Translations under genes and position numbers: made by a program
Notes under the pieces: model-generated
The model's database searches: none
Told to the model about the DNA's origin: nothing
The model's input: only the letters and a program-made list of their open reading frames with translations
Part shown: positions 8,109-20,197 of the stretch, piece by piece
Position numbering within the stretch: the stretch's first letter is position 1
Layout of the letters: every line of letters starts with the position of its first letter
Assembly: GCA_003388555.1 (NCBI GenBank)
Contig: QQVD01000022.1
Span: 58,063-122,062 of the forward strand
Direction of reading: 5' to 3'
Length of the DNA: 64,000 nt
From: Acidobacteriota bacterium
Lineage (GTDB): Bacteria > Acidobacteriota > Thermoanaerobaculia > Multivoradales > Multivoraceae

Positions 8109-9047
8109 CTTCGAGAGTTGCAGTTCCTTTCTTACTCCGACAAGGCTGCTGTCCCAGGACTTAACCGCAACGATTTACATGAAGCAGAGGTGTTGTTTCC
8201 ACCCCTCCCAGAACAACGGGCCATCGCCCACATTCTCGGCACGCTCGACGACAAGATCGAGCTGAACCGCAAGAAGAGCGAGGTGTTGGAGGGGATGGCG
8301 CGAGCGCTGTTCAAGGCGTGGTTCGTCGACTTCGAGCCGGTGCGCGCGAAGATGGAGGGGCGGTGGCGACAGGGGGAGTGGCTGCCGGGGATGCCGGCGG
8401 ATCTGTGGGATCTGTTCCCGGATCGGTTGGTGCCGTCGGAGTTGGGGGAGATTCCGGAGGGGTGGGGGGTGAAGGCGCTGGATGAAGTCGCAGACTTCGT
8501 GAACGGGGCGGCTTGCCAGCGGTTTCCTCCGAAAGAAGGCGAGCCGAGCTTGCCGGTGATCAAGATTCGTGAGCTGAATCAAGGTGTCACGGAGTCCTCG
8601 GACCGGGTGTGTACCAACTTCCCGGAAAAACACCGCGCACGCGATGGCGATGTCCTCTTTTCATGGTCTGGCAGCCTCCAGTGTCAGATCTGGACAGGTG
8701 GAGAGGGCTTCGTCAACCAGCACGTGTTCCGGATCTCCTCCGGGGGCTTTCCCCGGTGGTTCTACTTCTACTGGACTAGGTACCACCTCGAGAGATTCAG
8801 ACGGATCGCCGCAGACAAGGCGACCACGATGGGGCACATAAAGCGCTCGCACCTCGCCGAAGCGAAGGTCGTGGTTCCTCGAGATCGTCTCGTCGAGGGA
8901 GCGGGAGGGGCCATCGAAGTACTTTTGGACGCAAAGCTACTGAGACTCTCCGAGAGCCAACAAATGGCGAAGAGCCGAGATTCGTTGCTGCCCAAGCTCA
9001 TTTCCGGAGAGATCCGAGTAGCTCCAACGGAGGGACCAGTTGACTAG
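8109..9047 (+). pseudogene. hsdS: Type I restriction specificity subunit HsdS, 5'-truncated by IS
   Basis: 312 codons remain. The frame is open from the IS edge and lacks the first target recognition domain. What is left starts with the tail of that domain, then the central conserved helix (LPPLPEQRAIAHILGTLDDKIELNRKKSEVLEGMARALFKAWFVDFEPV-type spacer), a complete second recognition domain (IPEGWGVKALDEVADFVNGA onward) and the distal helix (SRDSLLPKLISGEIRV). HsdS sets sequence specificity of the HsdM/HsdR complex. With one recognition domain gone and no hsdM beside it, normal function is unlikely, although half-HsdS proteins can sometimes dimerise. The stop overlaps the next gene's start. 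Confidence 0.9.
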
Positions 9048-9697
9048 CGCCGTTCCGTCAGACTTTCGCCTGACGGGTTGTCGGCAGGCGGCAGATCAGG
9101 GGCTTCAGCATGTTCGACGTCAGATCGAGGCTCTGGAGCGCGCCGTAGCGGAGGAACCAGGCCTAGCATTCGACTTGGCTCGACTTCTGGTGGAGAGCGC
9201 ATGCAGGACGATCCTGTCGGAGAGAGGTGGCGGCAACTGGAAGAACCACGATCTCCCTAAGCTCTTTCGCGAGACCACCAGCAGAATCTCGTTCGTGCCC
9301 GCGAACGCAGAGGCCGACCCGGCTGCACAGCAGGGCTTGAAGAAGACTCTTCAGGGACTTGGAACTGCGATCCATGGGATCTGCGAGCTGAGGAACCATT
9401 GTGGCTTCGCTTCTCACGGCAAGGAAGAAGCATCGCCACAGCTGGAGGCGGTTCAGGCTCTTCTCGCGGCTTCAGCTGCGGACGCGATTGTCGGCTTCCT
9501 CTACCGGAGTCACCGCCAGGAGAGCGGATTCGCGCCCGCCCTGCTGAAGTATGAGGAGCTGGAGAGCTTCAACTGCTGGATCGATGACGCTCACGAGATA
9601 CTCCGCGTGTTCGGTTTCGAGTTTCGGCCCAGCGAGGTGCTCTTTCACTTAGACCCCGCGGGCTACAGGAACCAGCTGGCGGAGTACGAGGCGGGAA

Positions 9698-9711
<14 letters not shown>
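9040..9711 (+). CDS. Abi-C-domain-like abortive infection family protein
   Basis: 223 aa. The centre, [22 protein letters not shown] then [49 protein letters not shown] and SHG, follows the pattern of the Abortive infection C-terminal domain (PF14355-type), which often sits in type I restriction loci. This assignment is by pattern only. The TTG start at 9040 is supported by GGAGGG about 6 bases upstream and overlaps hsdS by 8 bases; the 3' end overlaps hsdR by 14. It is therefore part of the restriction operon rather than a passenger. Confidence 0.6.
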
Positions 9712-12832
<3,121 letters not shown>

Positions 12833-12885
12833 GACGAGACGACTCCACCCGATCGCGATTACCAGCTGGGGGCTCGGACTTGGAC

Positions 12886-13608
12886 ATGAATCTCGTAACC
12901 GTGGTGCTGAGCGTCTTCGCGCTAGGTGTTTCGGTCTCGGCGCTCGTAGTCTCGACTCGTCTGAAGCAGTTCGAGCTCCGGCGCAGCATTCGCAATCAGC
13001 TGAACGTCGTCGTCGCCGAGATGCTGGCCTCTGCCGCACGCGAGGTCTCTTTCCTCCCGCCGGGAGAGGCGCCGACACCGGAACAGATCGCCCGGAGCTC
13101 GATCGCGGCTCAGAGGCACTCGGCTTTGGCGCGCCAAGCCTACTATCTTGCCGAAGAGGAAAGCTCCCTCGTTACCGACGTCGAGTGGGTGACGATGGCA
13201 CAAGGTTTCTGGACGGCTGGAGACCTGCTCAAGGCCGAGAGCTGCTGGAGCCGAGGGATCGACGCGGCGCCCGACCCCTACTATCGTGTCGTGAACAGCC
13301 GTGGGCTTGCAGACTTCCTGTTCATGGTGGGCCGTCAGGAAGAGGGAAGGGAACGATATCAGGAGGCCCTGCGCGTCTTTCCGGATACGACGGACAGCAA
13401 CAAGACGATCAACGCGGGAACCCTTGAGGCATGGGTCCTCAGCGAGATTGGTGCGAGTCAGGACGCAGAGGCGGAGCGTCTCATCCGAAAGGCTCGAGGC
13501 TTGATCAGCACAATTGGGAACTCCGTGCAGCGCTCGCAGGCCGAAGCTCGGCTGCGAGCGCAGGTCGACGGTGCCCGGGAATGGCAGCGTCGGGCACGCG
13601 GCGTGTAG
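12886..13608 (+). CDS. Membrane-anchored TPR-like protein, unknown role
   Basis: 240 aa. One N-terminal membrane helix (NLVTVVLSVFALGVSVSALVVS) is followed by a basic stop and a soluble helical domain with TPR-like pairs (FWTAGDLLKAESCWSRGID, YYRVVNSRGLADFLFMVGRQEEGRERYQEALRVFP, NAGTLEAWVLSEIGASQDAEAERLIRKA). The start is uncertain: ATG at 12886 or TTG at 12880. It lies 53 bases after hsdR on the same strand and may be an accessory of the restriction island or an unrelated passenger. No family name is offered. Confidence 0.65.
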   Translation: MNLVTVVLSVFALGVSVSALVVSTRLKQFELRRSIRNQLNVVVAEMLASAAREVSFLPPGEAPTPEQIARSSIAAQRHSALARQAYYLAEEESSLVTDVEWVTMAQGFWTAGDLLKAESCWSRGIDAAPDPYYRVVNSRGLADFLFMVGRQEEGRERYQEALRVFPDTTDSNKTINAGTLEAWVLSEIGASQDAEAERLIRKARGLISTIGNSVQRSQAEARLRAQVDGAREWQRRARGV

Positions 13609-13660
13609 GAGCAGGTCAGCAATCGGTGTTCAACAAAATGGAGAAAGGCTGCGATCCGTC

Positions 13661-13698
13661 GCTGAGAAGTAATTAACCATTTCGGGGGCGGGCACTAG
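13661..13698. repeat. Dispersed CCATTTCGGGG motif, copy 1
   Basis: GAGAAG followed after about 9 bases by CCATTTCGGGGG and GGGCACT. It is shared with copies at 19540-19578 and 19815-19850. This copy sits just beyond the 3' end of a transposase-like remnant, which suggests it is a mobile-element end or REP-like site. Confidence 0.55.
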
Positions 13699-13722
13699 AG
13701 GGGCCGGGAGCGCGCCTGGTCT

Positions 13723-14044
13723 TCATAGGAGCTGGTGGGGGTGCACGGCGAGGATGCGCTGGACTCCGAGGGGCCGGGTCCTCTCTTCAGCGTGTCGCTC
13801 TCGAGTCTCCCGCTCGATCCCAGCGACAACGCGCTGCATGAGATCGCGATACTCAGCGTCGCTCAGATGATCGAAGGCGGGGAGCTTGGCGGGGCGCAGG
13901 GTGTTGGGAGAGGTGACGTCGGCGGCGTTCAGCTCCTGCTCGCCGGAACGGCGATGCTCGTAGAGCTCGGTGCGGTCTCTCAGCGACCTCGTAGAAGAGC
14001 CCGTACAGGTTCCTCCGCGCTTCAGTCGCTGAGATGCTCCTCAT
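13723..14044 (-). pseudogene. Debris: YefM/Phd-type antitoxin start joined to a REP-type transposase tail
   Basis: Reading minus-strand from the ATG at 14044 gives MRSISATEARRNLYGLFYEV, the classical opening of YefM/Phd antitoxins, after which family similarity ends. From about 13990 a different frame reads DRTELYEHRRSGEQELNA, then VTSPNTLRPAKLPAFDHLSD and EYRDLMQRVVAGIERETRERH to a TGA at 13723. That pattern resembles the C-terminal part of REP-associated (IS200-like) transposases. Both assignments are by eye. Neither part is complete, so this is scar tissue from at least two events. Confidence 0.5.
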
Positions 14045-14099
14045 GGAGGCCCGTACCGCATACGGGATTCCGTGCGTCACTACAACCGCTCGATTCCAA

Positions 14100-14840
14100 T
14101 TACCAGCGACCGCTCTCGCCCCACGCCCGGATCAGATCGGCGACCCGGTGGGCGGCGTTGCGCCAGTTCGTCTGCGTCGCGCTCTGTGCGCGGTCGGGGT
14201 CGCCTTGATCGATCGCCGTGACGATGTCTTCGTGTTCCGCTGCCGAGAGATCGAGCCGATTGGTCAGCGCCGAGACGTACAGCCGCGCGTAGCGGTCGGC
14301 CTGCGGCTTGATCGCGCGGTGCAGGGCGTGCAGACGAGGTGGCGCGGCTGCGAGCACCACCTCCTGGTGGAACTCGATGTCCAGCTCGAAGGCTCGATGG
14401 GCGTCTGGGGTCGTGGCCCGGGCTTCCTTCAGGAGAGTGGCGTTGAGCACTTCGAGTCTGTCGATCAGTTGCTCGCGTCGCCCCAGCTCGAGGCTCGCTG
14501 CGTAGAAGGCCGCCAGGCCCTCGATCTCCCCGACGATGTGGAAGAGGTCGGAAGCATCGTCGGCAGTGACCGGCGCGACGACGAGGCGCTGGCGCTCGCC
14601 GTCCTTGTTCGCCGCGACCACGTATCCCTCGCGCAGGAGCCGGTGGAACGCAGAGCGGACGGGTGTCCGGCTGACCCCTAGCCGTTCTGCGGCGGTGGTC
14701 TCGACGAGCCGGGAACCGGGCGCCATGCGCCCCGAGACGATGAGCTCACGGAGCTCGCGATAGACCATCTCCGGCCGATCTTCGGCGGTCGGTTGTTCGC
14801 TGGCGGCTGGGGGCGCGGGGTAGGGGGCGGTCGGACTCAT
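14100..14840 (-). CDS. GntR family transcriptional regulator, FadR/FCD subfamily
   Basis: 246 aa. The N-terminal winged helix reads VYRELRELIVSGRMAPGSRLVETTAAERLGVSRTPVRSAFHRLLREGYV (about aa 26-75), and the C-terminal helical FCD ligand domain has FELDIEFHQEVVLAA and the histidine in AAEHEDIVTAIDQGD that contributes to metal/ligand binding in the family. GAGGACGAG precedes the ATG. It is divergent from a serine hydrolase and TonB receptor pair, with a perfect inverted repeat between, so it likely represses itself and that pair in response to a small organic acid or amino-acid-derived ligand. Confidence 0.92.
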   Translation of the reverse strand: MSPTAPYPAPPAASEQPTAEDRPEMVYRELRELIVSGRMAPGSRLVETTAAERLGVSRTPVRSAFHRLLREGYVVAANKDGERQRLVVAPVTADDASDLFHIVGEIEGLAAFYAASLELGRREQLIDRLEVLNATLLKEARATTPDAHRAFELDIEFHQEVVLAAAPPRLHALHRAIKPQADRYARLYVSALTNRLDLSAAEHEDIVTAIDQGDPDRAQSATQTNWRNAAHRVADLIRAWGESGRW

Positions 14841-14877
14841 CGCTCGTCCTCTTGGCAGCTCGTCGATCGAGGGACAT

Positions 14878-14909
14878 CACTTATGTATCCCTTGACGGAT
14901 ACATAAGTG
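14878..14909. promoter_or_regulatory. Perfect 13-bp inverted repeat, candidate GntR operator
   Basis: Arms CACTTATGTATCC (14878-14890) and GGATACATAAGTG (14897-14909) are separated by CTTGAC. The site is AT-rich against a GC-rich background, lies 37 bases upstream of the GntR start, and is about 150 bases upstream of the divergent hydrolase start. Position and symmetry make it the obvious operator for the divergent regulator. Confidence 0.75.
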
Positions 14910-15056
14910 CCATGCCAGTGTAGCGATCGGCCCTCCCGACGGAAACCCTTTTCGCTTGGACCTAGGACGCCACGGCGTGCTCCAAGCTCCCGCCTGACCT
15001 CGTGGGAAGTGGCAGGCGACGGCTCCACAGACCCTCCACAGACCTCTGAGTACAGC

Positions 15057-17057
15057 ATGCAAACCCGGTTTCTCGCACCGCCGTCAGCTTGGCTGGTCGC
15101 TGCGCTTCTCCTGCCGACCCCGATGCTCGCCGGGCAGGAAGCTCAACTGACCCCGGCCGCCGAGGCCGAACCGCTCTCCGAGCCCGCCACCAGCACCGGC
15201 GGACGTGCACTCGAGCGAGAGGACCTCGGGGCCTGGCTCGACGGCTATCTGCCCTACGCGCTGCGAGTCGGCGGCATCGCCGGTGCGGTGGTGGTGGTGG
15301 TCGAAAGCGGCGACGTGCTGATCCAGCGCGGCTACGGATTCTCGGACGTCGAGGAGCGCACCCCGGTCGATCCGGAGCGCACGCTCTTCCGTCCGGGATC
15401 GGTCTCCAAGCTGGTGACGTGGACCGCCGTCATGCAGCTCGTCGAGCGCGGCCAGCTCGACCTCGACGTGGACGTCAACCAGTACCTCGACTTCACCGTC
15501 CCCACGCCCGGCGAGCGGCCCGTGACCATGCGGCAGATCATGACCCACACGGCCGGCTTCGAAGAGGCGATCAAGAACCTCATGTTCAGCGAGCCCGAGC
15601 GCCTGATGTCCCTGGGCGACTACCTGAAGGCCTGGGTCCCCCGACGCATCTTCGAGCCCGGATCGACCCCCGCCTACTCCAACTACGGGACGGCCCTGGC
15701 CGGCTACGTCGTCGAGCGCGTGACCGGAAAACCCTTCGATGACTACGTGGAGGAGCATGTCTTCGGACCGCTCGGCATGGATCACTCGACCTTCCGTCAG
15801 CCGCTGCCGCCTGACCTGGTCGACTCGATGTCGAAGGGCTACGTGACTGCCGCCGGTGAGGCCGAACCGTTCGAGATCGTCGGGCCGGCGCCGGCGGGGA
15901 GCATGTCGTCGACCGGCGCCGACATGGCGAAGTTCATGATCGCCCATCTCCAGGACGGCGCTACCGACGAAGGCCGCATCCTCGAGCCGGCGACCGCGCG
16001 CCAGATGCACGACAGCCCGCTCACCGTGATCCCGCCGCTCAATCGCATGGAGCTGGGCTTCTTCGAGACCAACATCAACGGCCGCGACGTGATCGCGCAC
16101 CTCGGCGACACGGTGTACTTCCACACCGCACTGCACCTCTTCCTCGACGAGGGGGTGGGTCTGTATCTCTCCACCAACAGCGCCGGTGTGGACGGTGCGG
16201 CCGGCACCCTGCGGGCGAGGCTCTTCGAGGACTTCGCCGATCGCTACTTCCCAGCGCCTGGCCCCGACCCCGCGCTGGACGGGTCGCCCGTCGACCCCGG
16301 GCACGCGAGCCAGATGGTCGGCAGGTGGCAGCCCAGCCGCCGCGCCGACAGCAACTTCTTCGCCGCGATCGGGCTGCTCGGTCAGGCCGAGATCACGGTG
16401 GGCGAGGACGGGGAGCTGGTGGTGCCCTCCCTGGTCGACGCCAGCGGCGCACCCAGGACCTGGGTCGAGGTGGAGCCCTATGTCTGGCACGACCCGGACA
16501 GCCACGAACGCATCGCGGCGCAGGTCGTCGACGGCGAGGTCGTCCGGTGGAGCTTCGACATGGTGTCGCCCTTCACCGTGTTCGAGCGCGTGCCGGCGTC
16601 GAAGTCGTCGGCCTGGCTGCTCCCCGCGCTCATCGTCAGCATGGTCGCCCTGGTGCTCACGCTCGTCCTGTGGCCGGTGGCGGCGCTCGTGCGCCGGCAC
16701 TACCGCGCGCCTCTGGCGCTGCGCGGCCGCGAGCGGCTGGTCTACCGGCTCGTGCGGATCGCCGCCGGGCTCACCGTGCTGGTGCTCGTCGGCTGGGGCA
16801 CGCTGATCGGCTCGATGGCGTCGAACCTCGACCGCCTCACGAACGCCATGGACCCGTGGCTCTGGCTGCTGCAGATCGCCGGGCTGGTGGTGTTCGTCGG
16901 CGGACTGCTGATCGCGGCATGGAACGCCTGGCTCGCGTTCCGCGGCGAGCGGCGGTGGCCGTCGAAGCTGTGGAGCGTGGTGCTGGTCGCCGCCTCAGCC
17001 GTCGTCCTCTGGACTGCCATGGCGTACCAACTCCTCGCCTTCACCGTCAGCTACTGA
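15057..17057 (+). CDS. Membrane serine hydrolase, beta-lactamase/PBP4* (class C) family
   Basis: 666 aa. A signal peptide (SAWLVAALLLPTPMLAGQ) leads to a class C-type domain: the SxxK nucleophile in FRPGSVSKLVTW (about aa 114), YxN in PAYSNYGTALAGYV (about 207), and a third motif likely around IAHLGDT. An extracytoplasmic linker domain (MVGRWQPSRR...) precedes four C-terminal membrane helices (LLPALIVSMVALVLTLVLW, LVRIAAGLTVLVLVGWGTL, WLLQIAGLVVFVGGLLIAA, WSVVLVAASAVVLWTAMAY). Such proteins are often peptidases or esterases on peptidic substrates. It is 73 bases before a TonB receptor and is probably co-transcribed with it for substrate use. Confidence 0.9.
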   Translation: MQTRFLAPPSAWLVAALLLPTPMLAGQEAQLTPAAEAEPLSEPATSTGGRALEREDLGAWLDGYLPYALRVGGIAGAVVVVVESGDVLIQRGYGFSDVEERTPVDPERTLFRPGSVSKLVTWTAVMQLVERGQLDLDVDVNQYLDFTVPTPGERPVTMRQIMTHTAGFEEAIKNLMFSEPERLMSLGDYLKAWVPRRIFEPGSTPAYSNYGTALAGYVVERVTGKPFDDYVEEHVFGPLGMDHSTFRQPLPPDLVDSMSKGYVTAAGEAEPFEIVGPAPAGSMSSTGADMAKFMIAHLQDGATDEGRILEPATARQMHDSPLTVIPPLNRMELGFFETNINGRDVIAHLGDTVYFHTALHLFLDEGVGLYLSTNSAGVDGAAGTLRARLFEDFADRYFPAPGPDPALDGSPVDPGHASQMVGRWQPSRRADSNFFAAIGLLGQAEITVGEDGELVVPSLVDASGAPRTWVEVEPYVWHDPDSHERIAAQVVDGEVVRWSFDMVSPFTVFERVPASKSSAWLLPALIVSMVALVLTLVLWPVAALVRRHYRAPLALRGRERLVYRLVRIAAGLTVLVLVGWGTLIGSMASNLDRLTNAMDPWLWLLQIAGLVVFVGGLLIAAWNAWLAFRGERRWPSKLWSVVLVAASAVVLWTAMAYQLLAFTVSY

Positions 17058-17130
17058 CCACCTCCCTGCACACCAACCTCGCTACCGTGACCAGTCGCAC
17101 GACACGACCTCGGAACTCCAGGAGCACGTC

Positions 17131-19497
17131 ATGATTTCTCGGTTCATCGGAGCCCGTCGGATCCCGATCTCGGCAACGCCGGGGGCGCTCTTCGTGCTGG
17201 TGTCGTCTGCTCTCCTCGTGACGGCGCCCACTGCCGCGGCCCAGGAAGGGGCACAGGAGGACCAGCAGGACCAGCAGGAGACCGAGCGGGACGACGACAG
17301 TTTCGCGGAGGAGATCACGGTCACCTCGACCAAGCGCGACGAGCTGCTCACCGAGGTGCCGATCTCGGTGACCGTCGTGGATGGCGAATCGCTGGAGCGT
17401 CAGCGGGCCGAAGACCTCGACGATCTCGTCGCGGTGGTGCCGGGGCTGAGCGTCACCTCCGCCTCTCCTGGAACCACACGCATCACGCTCCGCGGGATCA
17501 ACACCGGCGGCGTCGCGTCGACGGTGGGGGTCTACGTCGACGACGTCCCCTACGGTTCGAGCACCGGTCTGGCAAACGGCGCCGTGCTCTCCGGCGACTT
17601 CGACACCTTCGACATGGCCCGCGTGGAGGTGCTGCGCGGTCCGCAGGGCACGCTCTACGGGGCGAGCTCCCTGGGCGGGGTGCTCAAGTACGTGCCGAAC
17701 CGGGCCAGCACCGAAGGCTTCGCCGGGCGCTTCCGCGTCAGCCTGGAAGACGTCGAGGGCGGCGGCGACGGGTTCCACCTCACCGGCGCGCTGAACCTCG
17801 CCGTCAGCGATCAGTTCGCCGTCCGGCTGAGCGGCTTCACCCGCGAGGACGCCGGCTACATCGACTCCATCGGCAACAATCCGATCCCGAGCCTCACCGA
17901 TCCCGCGAACCCCATCTTCGACGGCACGCTGGTCATCGACGGCATCAACGAGGTCCAGCGCACCGGCGGCCGCCTCTCGGCCCTGGTGCAGCCCTCCGAC
18001 CGATTCTCGCTGCACCTCGTGGGTCAACTGCAGGGCATCGAGAGCGACTCGCCGAGCACGGTCGACGCGAGCCCCACCACGTTCCGCCCCCTCCTGGACG
18101 AACCGGTGCAGTCGCGTTACCACGCGCAGTTCAGCAACACCGACTACGAGGTACTGAGCGCCACCCTGAACTGGCAGCTCGGGGACGTGAGTCTCGAGTC
18201 GATCTCGAGCTACAGCACGCTCGAGCAGGACTCCCAGACCGACACCGCGATCGCCACCGCCCTCACCGGCGGGCCGCCGCTCTCGGCGCTGCTCACCTTC
18301 CTGTTCGGTGATCCGGCGACCAATCCGCTGAGCGCGATCTTCCCCAACCTCGTCACCACCGACAAGATCACCCAGGAGGTGCGCCTGCTCTCTGTCGACA
18401 GCGACAGCTTCGAGTGGCTGCTCGGGGCCTACTACACCGACGAGGAGTCCGAGATCGCTCAGCAGTTGCTGACCGTCGCTGCGGGCACTGACGACCCGGT
18501 CGCGGCGATCCCGCCACTCGCCGTCGTCAGCCTCGAGTCGACTTACGAGGAGGTCGCGGTGTTCGGCAACGCGAGCTGGCACGTCACGCCGCGCTTCGAG
18601 CTGTCGTTCGGCGCCCGCGTGAGCGACAACGAGCAGGTGGCGTCCCAGATCAGCGACGGTGCGCTCGTCGGCGGACTGACGATGTTCGACGAGGTGCGGT
18701 CGTCGGAGACCCCGGTCACTTTCTCCATCTCGCCGCGTTACGAGCTCGGTGGGGCATCGTCGATCTACGGACGCGTCGCCACCGGCTTCCGGCCCGGCGG
18801 TCCCAACGTCCTGCCGCCGGGCGCGCCGCCGGACACTCCGTCGACCTACGACTCCGACCGTCTCACCAGCTACGAGGTCGGCTACAAGGCCATCTCGTCC
18901 CGCGGCCGGGTGTCGTTCGATGCGGCCGTCTACCTCCTCGACTGGGAGGACATCCAGCTCCTCGCCGTCGTCAACAACTTCGGCATCAATGCCAACGGTG
19001 GCACCGCCGAGAGCCGGGGCGCCGAGTTCACGATCGGCCTGCGGCCGGTGAACGGCCTGACGTTGTCGCTGAACGGCGCCTACACCAACGCCGAGCTGAC
19101 GCAGGACACCGACCCGGTCGTCGGCGGCATGGATGGCGACCCGCTGTCCTGGGTGCCCGAGTTGAGCTTCGGCCTGTATGGCGACTACGCGTGGCCCATC
19201 AGCGACGAGTGGATCGCGCACGTCGGTGGGATGGTGGCGTACGTCGGTGACCGGCCCGCCAACTTCGACGACCGCACGCCGGGAGGCCAGGTCGTCGAGT
19301 TCGACGCCTACACGACCGTCGGAGTCAACGGTGGGGTCGACTTCGGCCGCTGGTCGGTCGAGCTCTACGCCAAGAACCTCACCGACGAAATGGGGATCAC
19401 GTCGGTCGGCGGGACCGGTTTCCTGCCCAACGGTGCCATCTCACTCGGCCAGATCCGGCCGCGAACCGTTGGATTGTCGCTGGGCACGCGCTTCTAA
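17131..19497 (+). CDS. TonB-dependent outer-membrane receptor
   Basis: 788 aa. A signal peptide is followed by an acidic linker, a TonB-box-like EEITVTSTKRDELL, and a plug domain (VPISVTVVDGESLERQRAEDLDDLVAVVPGLSV, RGINTGGVASTVGVYVDDVPYG, MARVEVLRGPQGTLYGASSLGGVLKYV). The rest is a beta-barrel ending in TVGLSLGTRF with the terminal Phe used by the BAM complex. It imports a bulky substrate, unknown here; its neighbours suggest a peptide or ester that the adjacent serine hydrolase can cleave. AGGAG lies upstream of the ATG. Confidence 0.95.
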   Translation: MISRFIGARRIPISATPGALFVLVSSALLVTAPTAAAQEGAQEDQQDQQETERDDDSFAEEITVTSTKRDELLTEVPISVTVVDGESLERQRAEDLDDLVAVVPGLSVTSASPGTTRITLRGINTGGVASTVGVYVDDVPYGSSTGLANGAVLSGDFDTFDMARVEVLRGPQGTLYGASSLGGVLKYVPNRASTEGFAGRFRVSLEDVEGGGDGFHLTGALNLAVSDQFAVRLSGFTREDAGYIDSIGNNPIPSLTDPANPIFDGTLVIDGINEVQRTGGRLSALVQPSDRFSLHLVGQLQGIESDSPSTVDASPTTFRPLLDEPVQSRYHAQFSNTDYEVLSATLNWQLGDVSLESISSYSTLEQDSQTDTAIATALTGGPPLSALLTFLFGDPATNPLSAIFPNLVTTDKITQEVRLLSVDSDSFEWLLGAYYTDEESEIAQQLLTVAAGTDDPVAAIPPLAVVSLESTYEEVAVFGNASWHVTPRFELSFGARVSDNEQVASQISDGALVGGLTMFDEVRSSETPVTFSISPRYELGGASSIYGRVATGFRPGGPNVLPPGAPPDTPSTYDSDRLTSYEVGYKAISSRGRVSFDAAVYLLDWEDIQLLAVVNNFGINANGGTAESRGAEFTIGLRPVNGLTLSLNGAYTNAELTQDTDPVVGGMDGDPLSWVPELSFGLYGDYAWPISDEWIAHVGGMVAYVGDRPANFDDRTPGGQVVEFDAYTTVGVNGGVDFGRWSVELYAKNLTDEMGITSVGGTGFLPNGAISLGQIRPRTVGLSLGTRF

Positions 19498-19539
19498 GCG
19501 GAAGGGGCGTGACCCCCACCGCGGGAGGACCGCCGCGGT

Positions 19540-19578
19540 CCTGAGAAGGACCCGGCCATTTCGGGGAACGGACACTCG
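19540..19578. repeat. Dispersed CCATTTCGGGG motif, copy 2
   Basis: Reads CCTGAGAAGGACCCGG then CCATTTCGGGGAACGG and ACACTCG. It matches copy 3 almost exactly over the first 32 bases and copy 1 more loosely. Confidence 0.6.
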
Positions 19579-19814
19579 TCGGAGGCGCCCTACCGGTTGG
19601 GTCGGGTGCTTGCCGACCCGCGCACATGGCAGATCGAGCCCTGAAGTGCGCGTCTCGACGCCATGCAGCCTCCGGTTCGGGCCGGGTAGGCCCAGCCGCG
19701 AGGCCCCTCTACTCCGTCACCAGACGCGCGAATCCCGCGACGCGAAGTGGGCCCGGGATCGAAGCGGTGGATTGTGGGAGCTGAGGGAAGCGCGACGCTC
19801 AGCCTAGAGAAGGA

Positions 19815-19850
19815 CCTGAGAAGGCCCTAGCCATTTCGGGGAACGGCCGG
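19815..19850. repeat. Dispersed CCATTTCGGGG motif, copy 3
   Basis: Reads CCTGAGAAGGCCCTAG then CCATTTCGGGGAACGG, followed by a GCCGGT/ACCGGC hairpin. It is in the same orientation as copies 1 and 2, and lies 275 bases from copy 2. Confidence 0.6.
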
Positions 19851-20197
19851 CGCCGGTAGAACCGGCCTTGGCGCACGGGCGAGATGACGTGCTGCATGAA
19901 ATGCGAGAGCTGCTCTGGGCTCTCGGCGCTCAGGACCTTGAGGTCTGCGGAGATGCGGAGGCCTCCGAGTGCGACGACCACCTAGCTGTGGTTGTGGCCA
20001 TTGATTGGATGCTCTGAAGCGGTTGCGGCCGCGCGCTCACCAGGCGTCCGACATCTTCGAAGGTCGTGTTCGCTTCAGCCGGTCCGCGGTGTTCACTCAG
20101 GAGAAGACCAGACCGCGGCCGACAGGCTCGATCCCGAGCCTTCCGCGGCACGACCCAGCTGGGGTCCCTCGTCTCGAGCACAGCCAAGGAGACCTTC

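Larger units (their letters stand above)
19498..20197. other. Intergenic region with repeats and unrecognisable remnants
   Basis: This 700-base gap has no convincing gene. It holds a GC hairpin right after the receptor gene (AGGACCG/CGGTCCT at 19526-19542, no T tract), two copies of the CCATTTCGGGG motif, and a small stem (GCCGGT/ACCGGC, about 19851-19865). A minus-strand 60-codon frame at 19799-19981 (MVVALGGLRISADLKVL...) ends inside the third motif copy; it looks like the tail of a lost gene, not an intact one. Confidence 0.5.

Noticed and set aside
17047..19221. 724-codon minus-strand frame opposite the TonB receptor
   Set aside because: The receptor has plug, TonB box and terminal Phe. 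The antisense translation shows no domain and is biased to Arg/Gly/Asp/Val.
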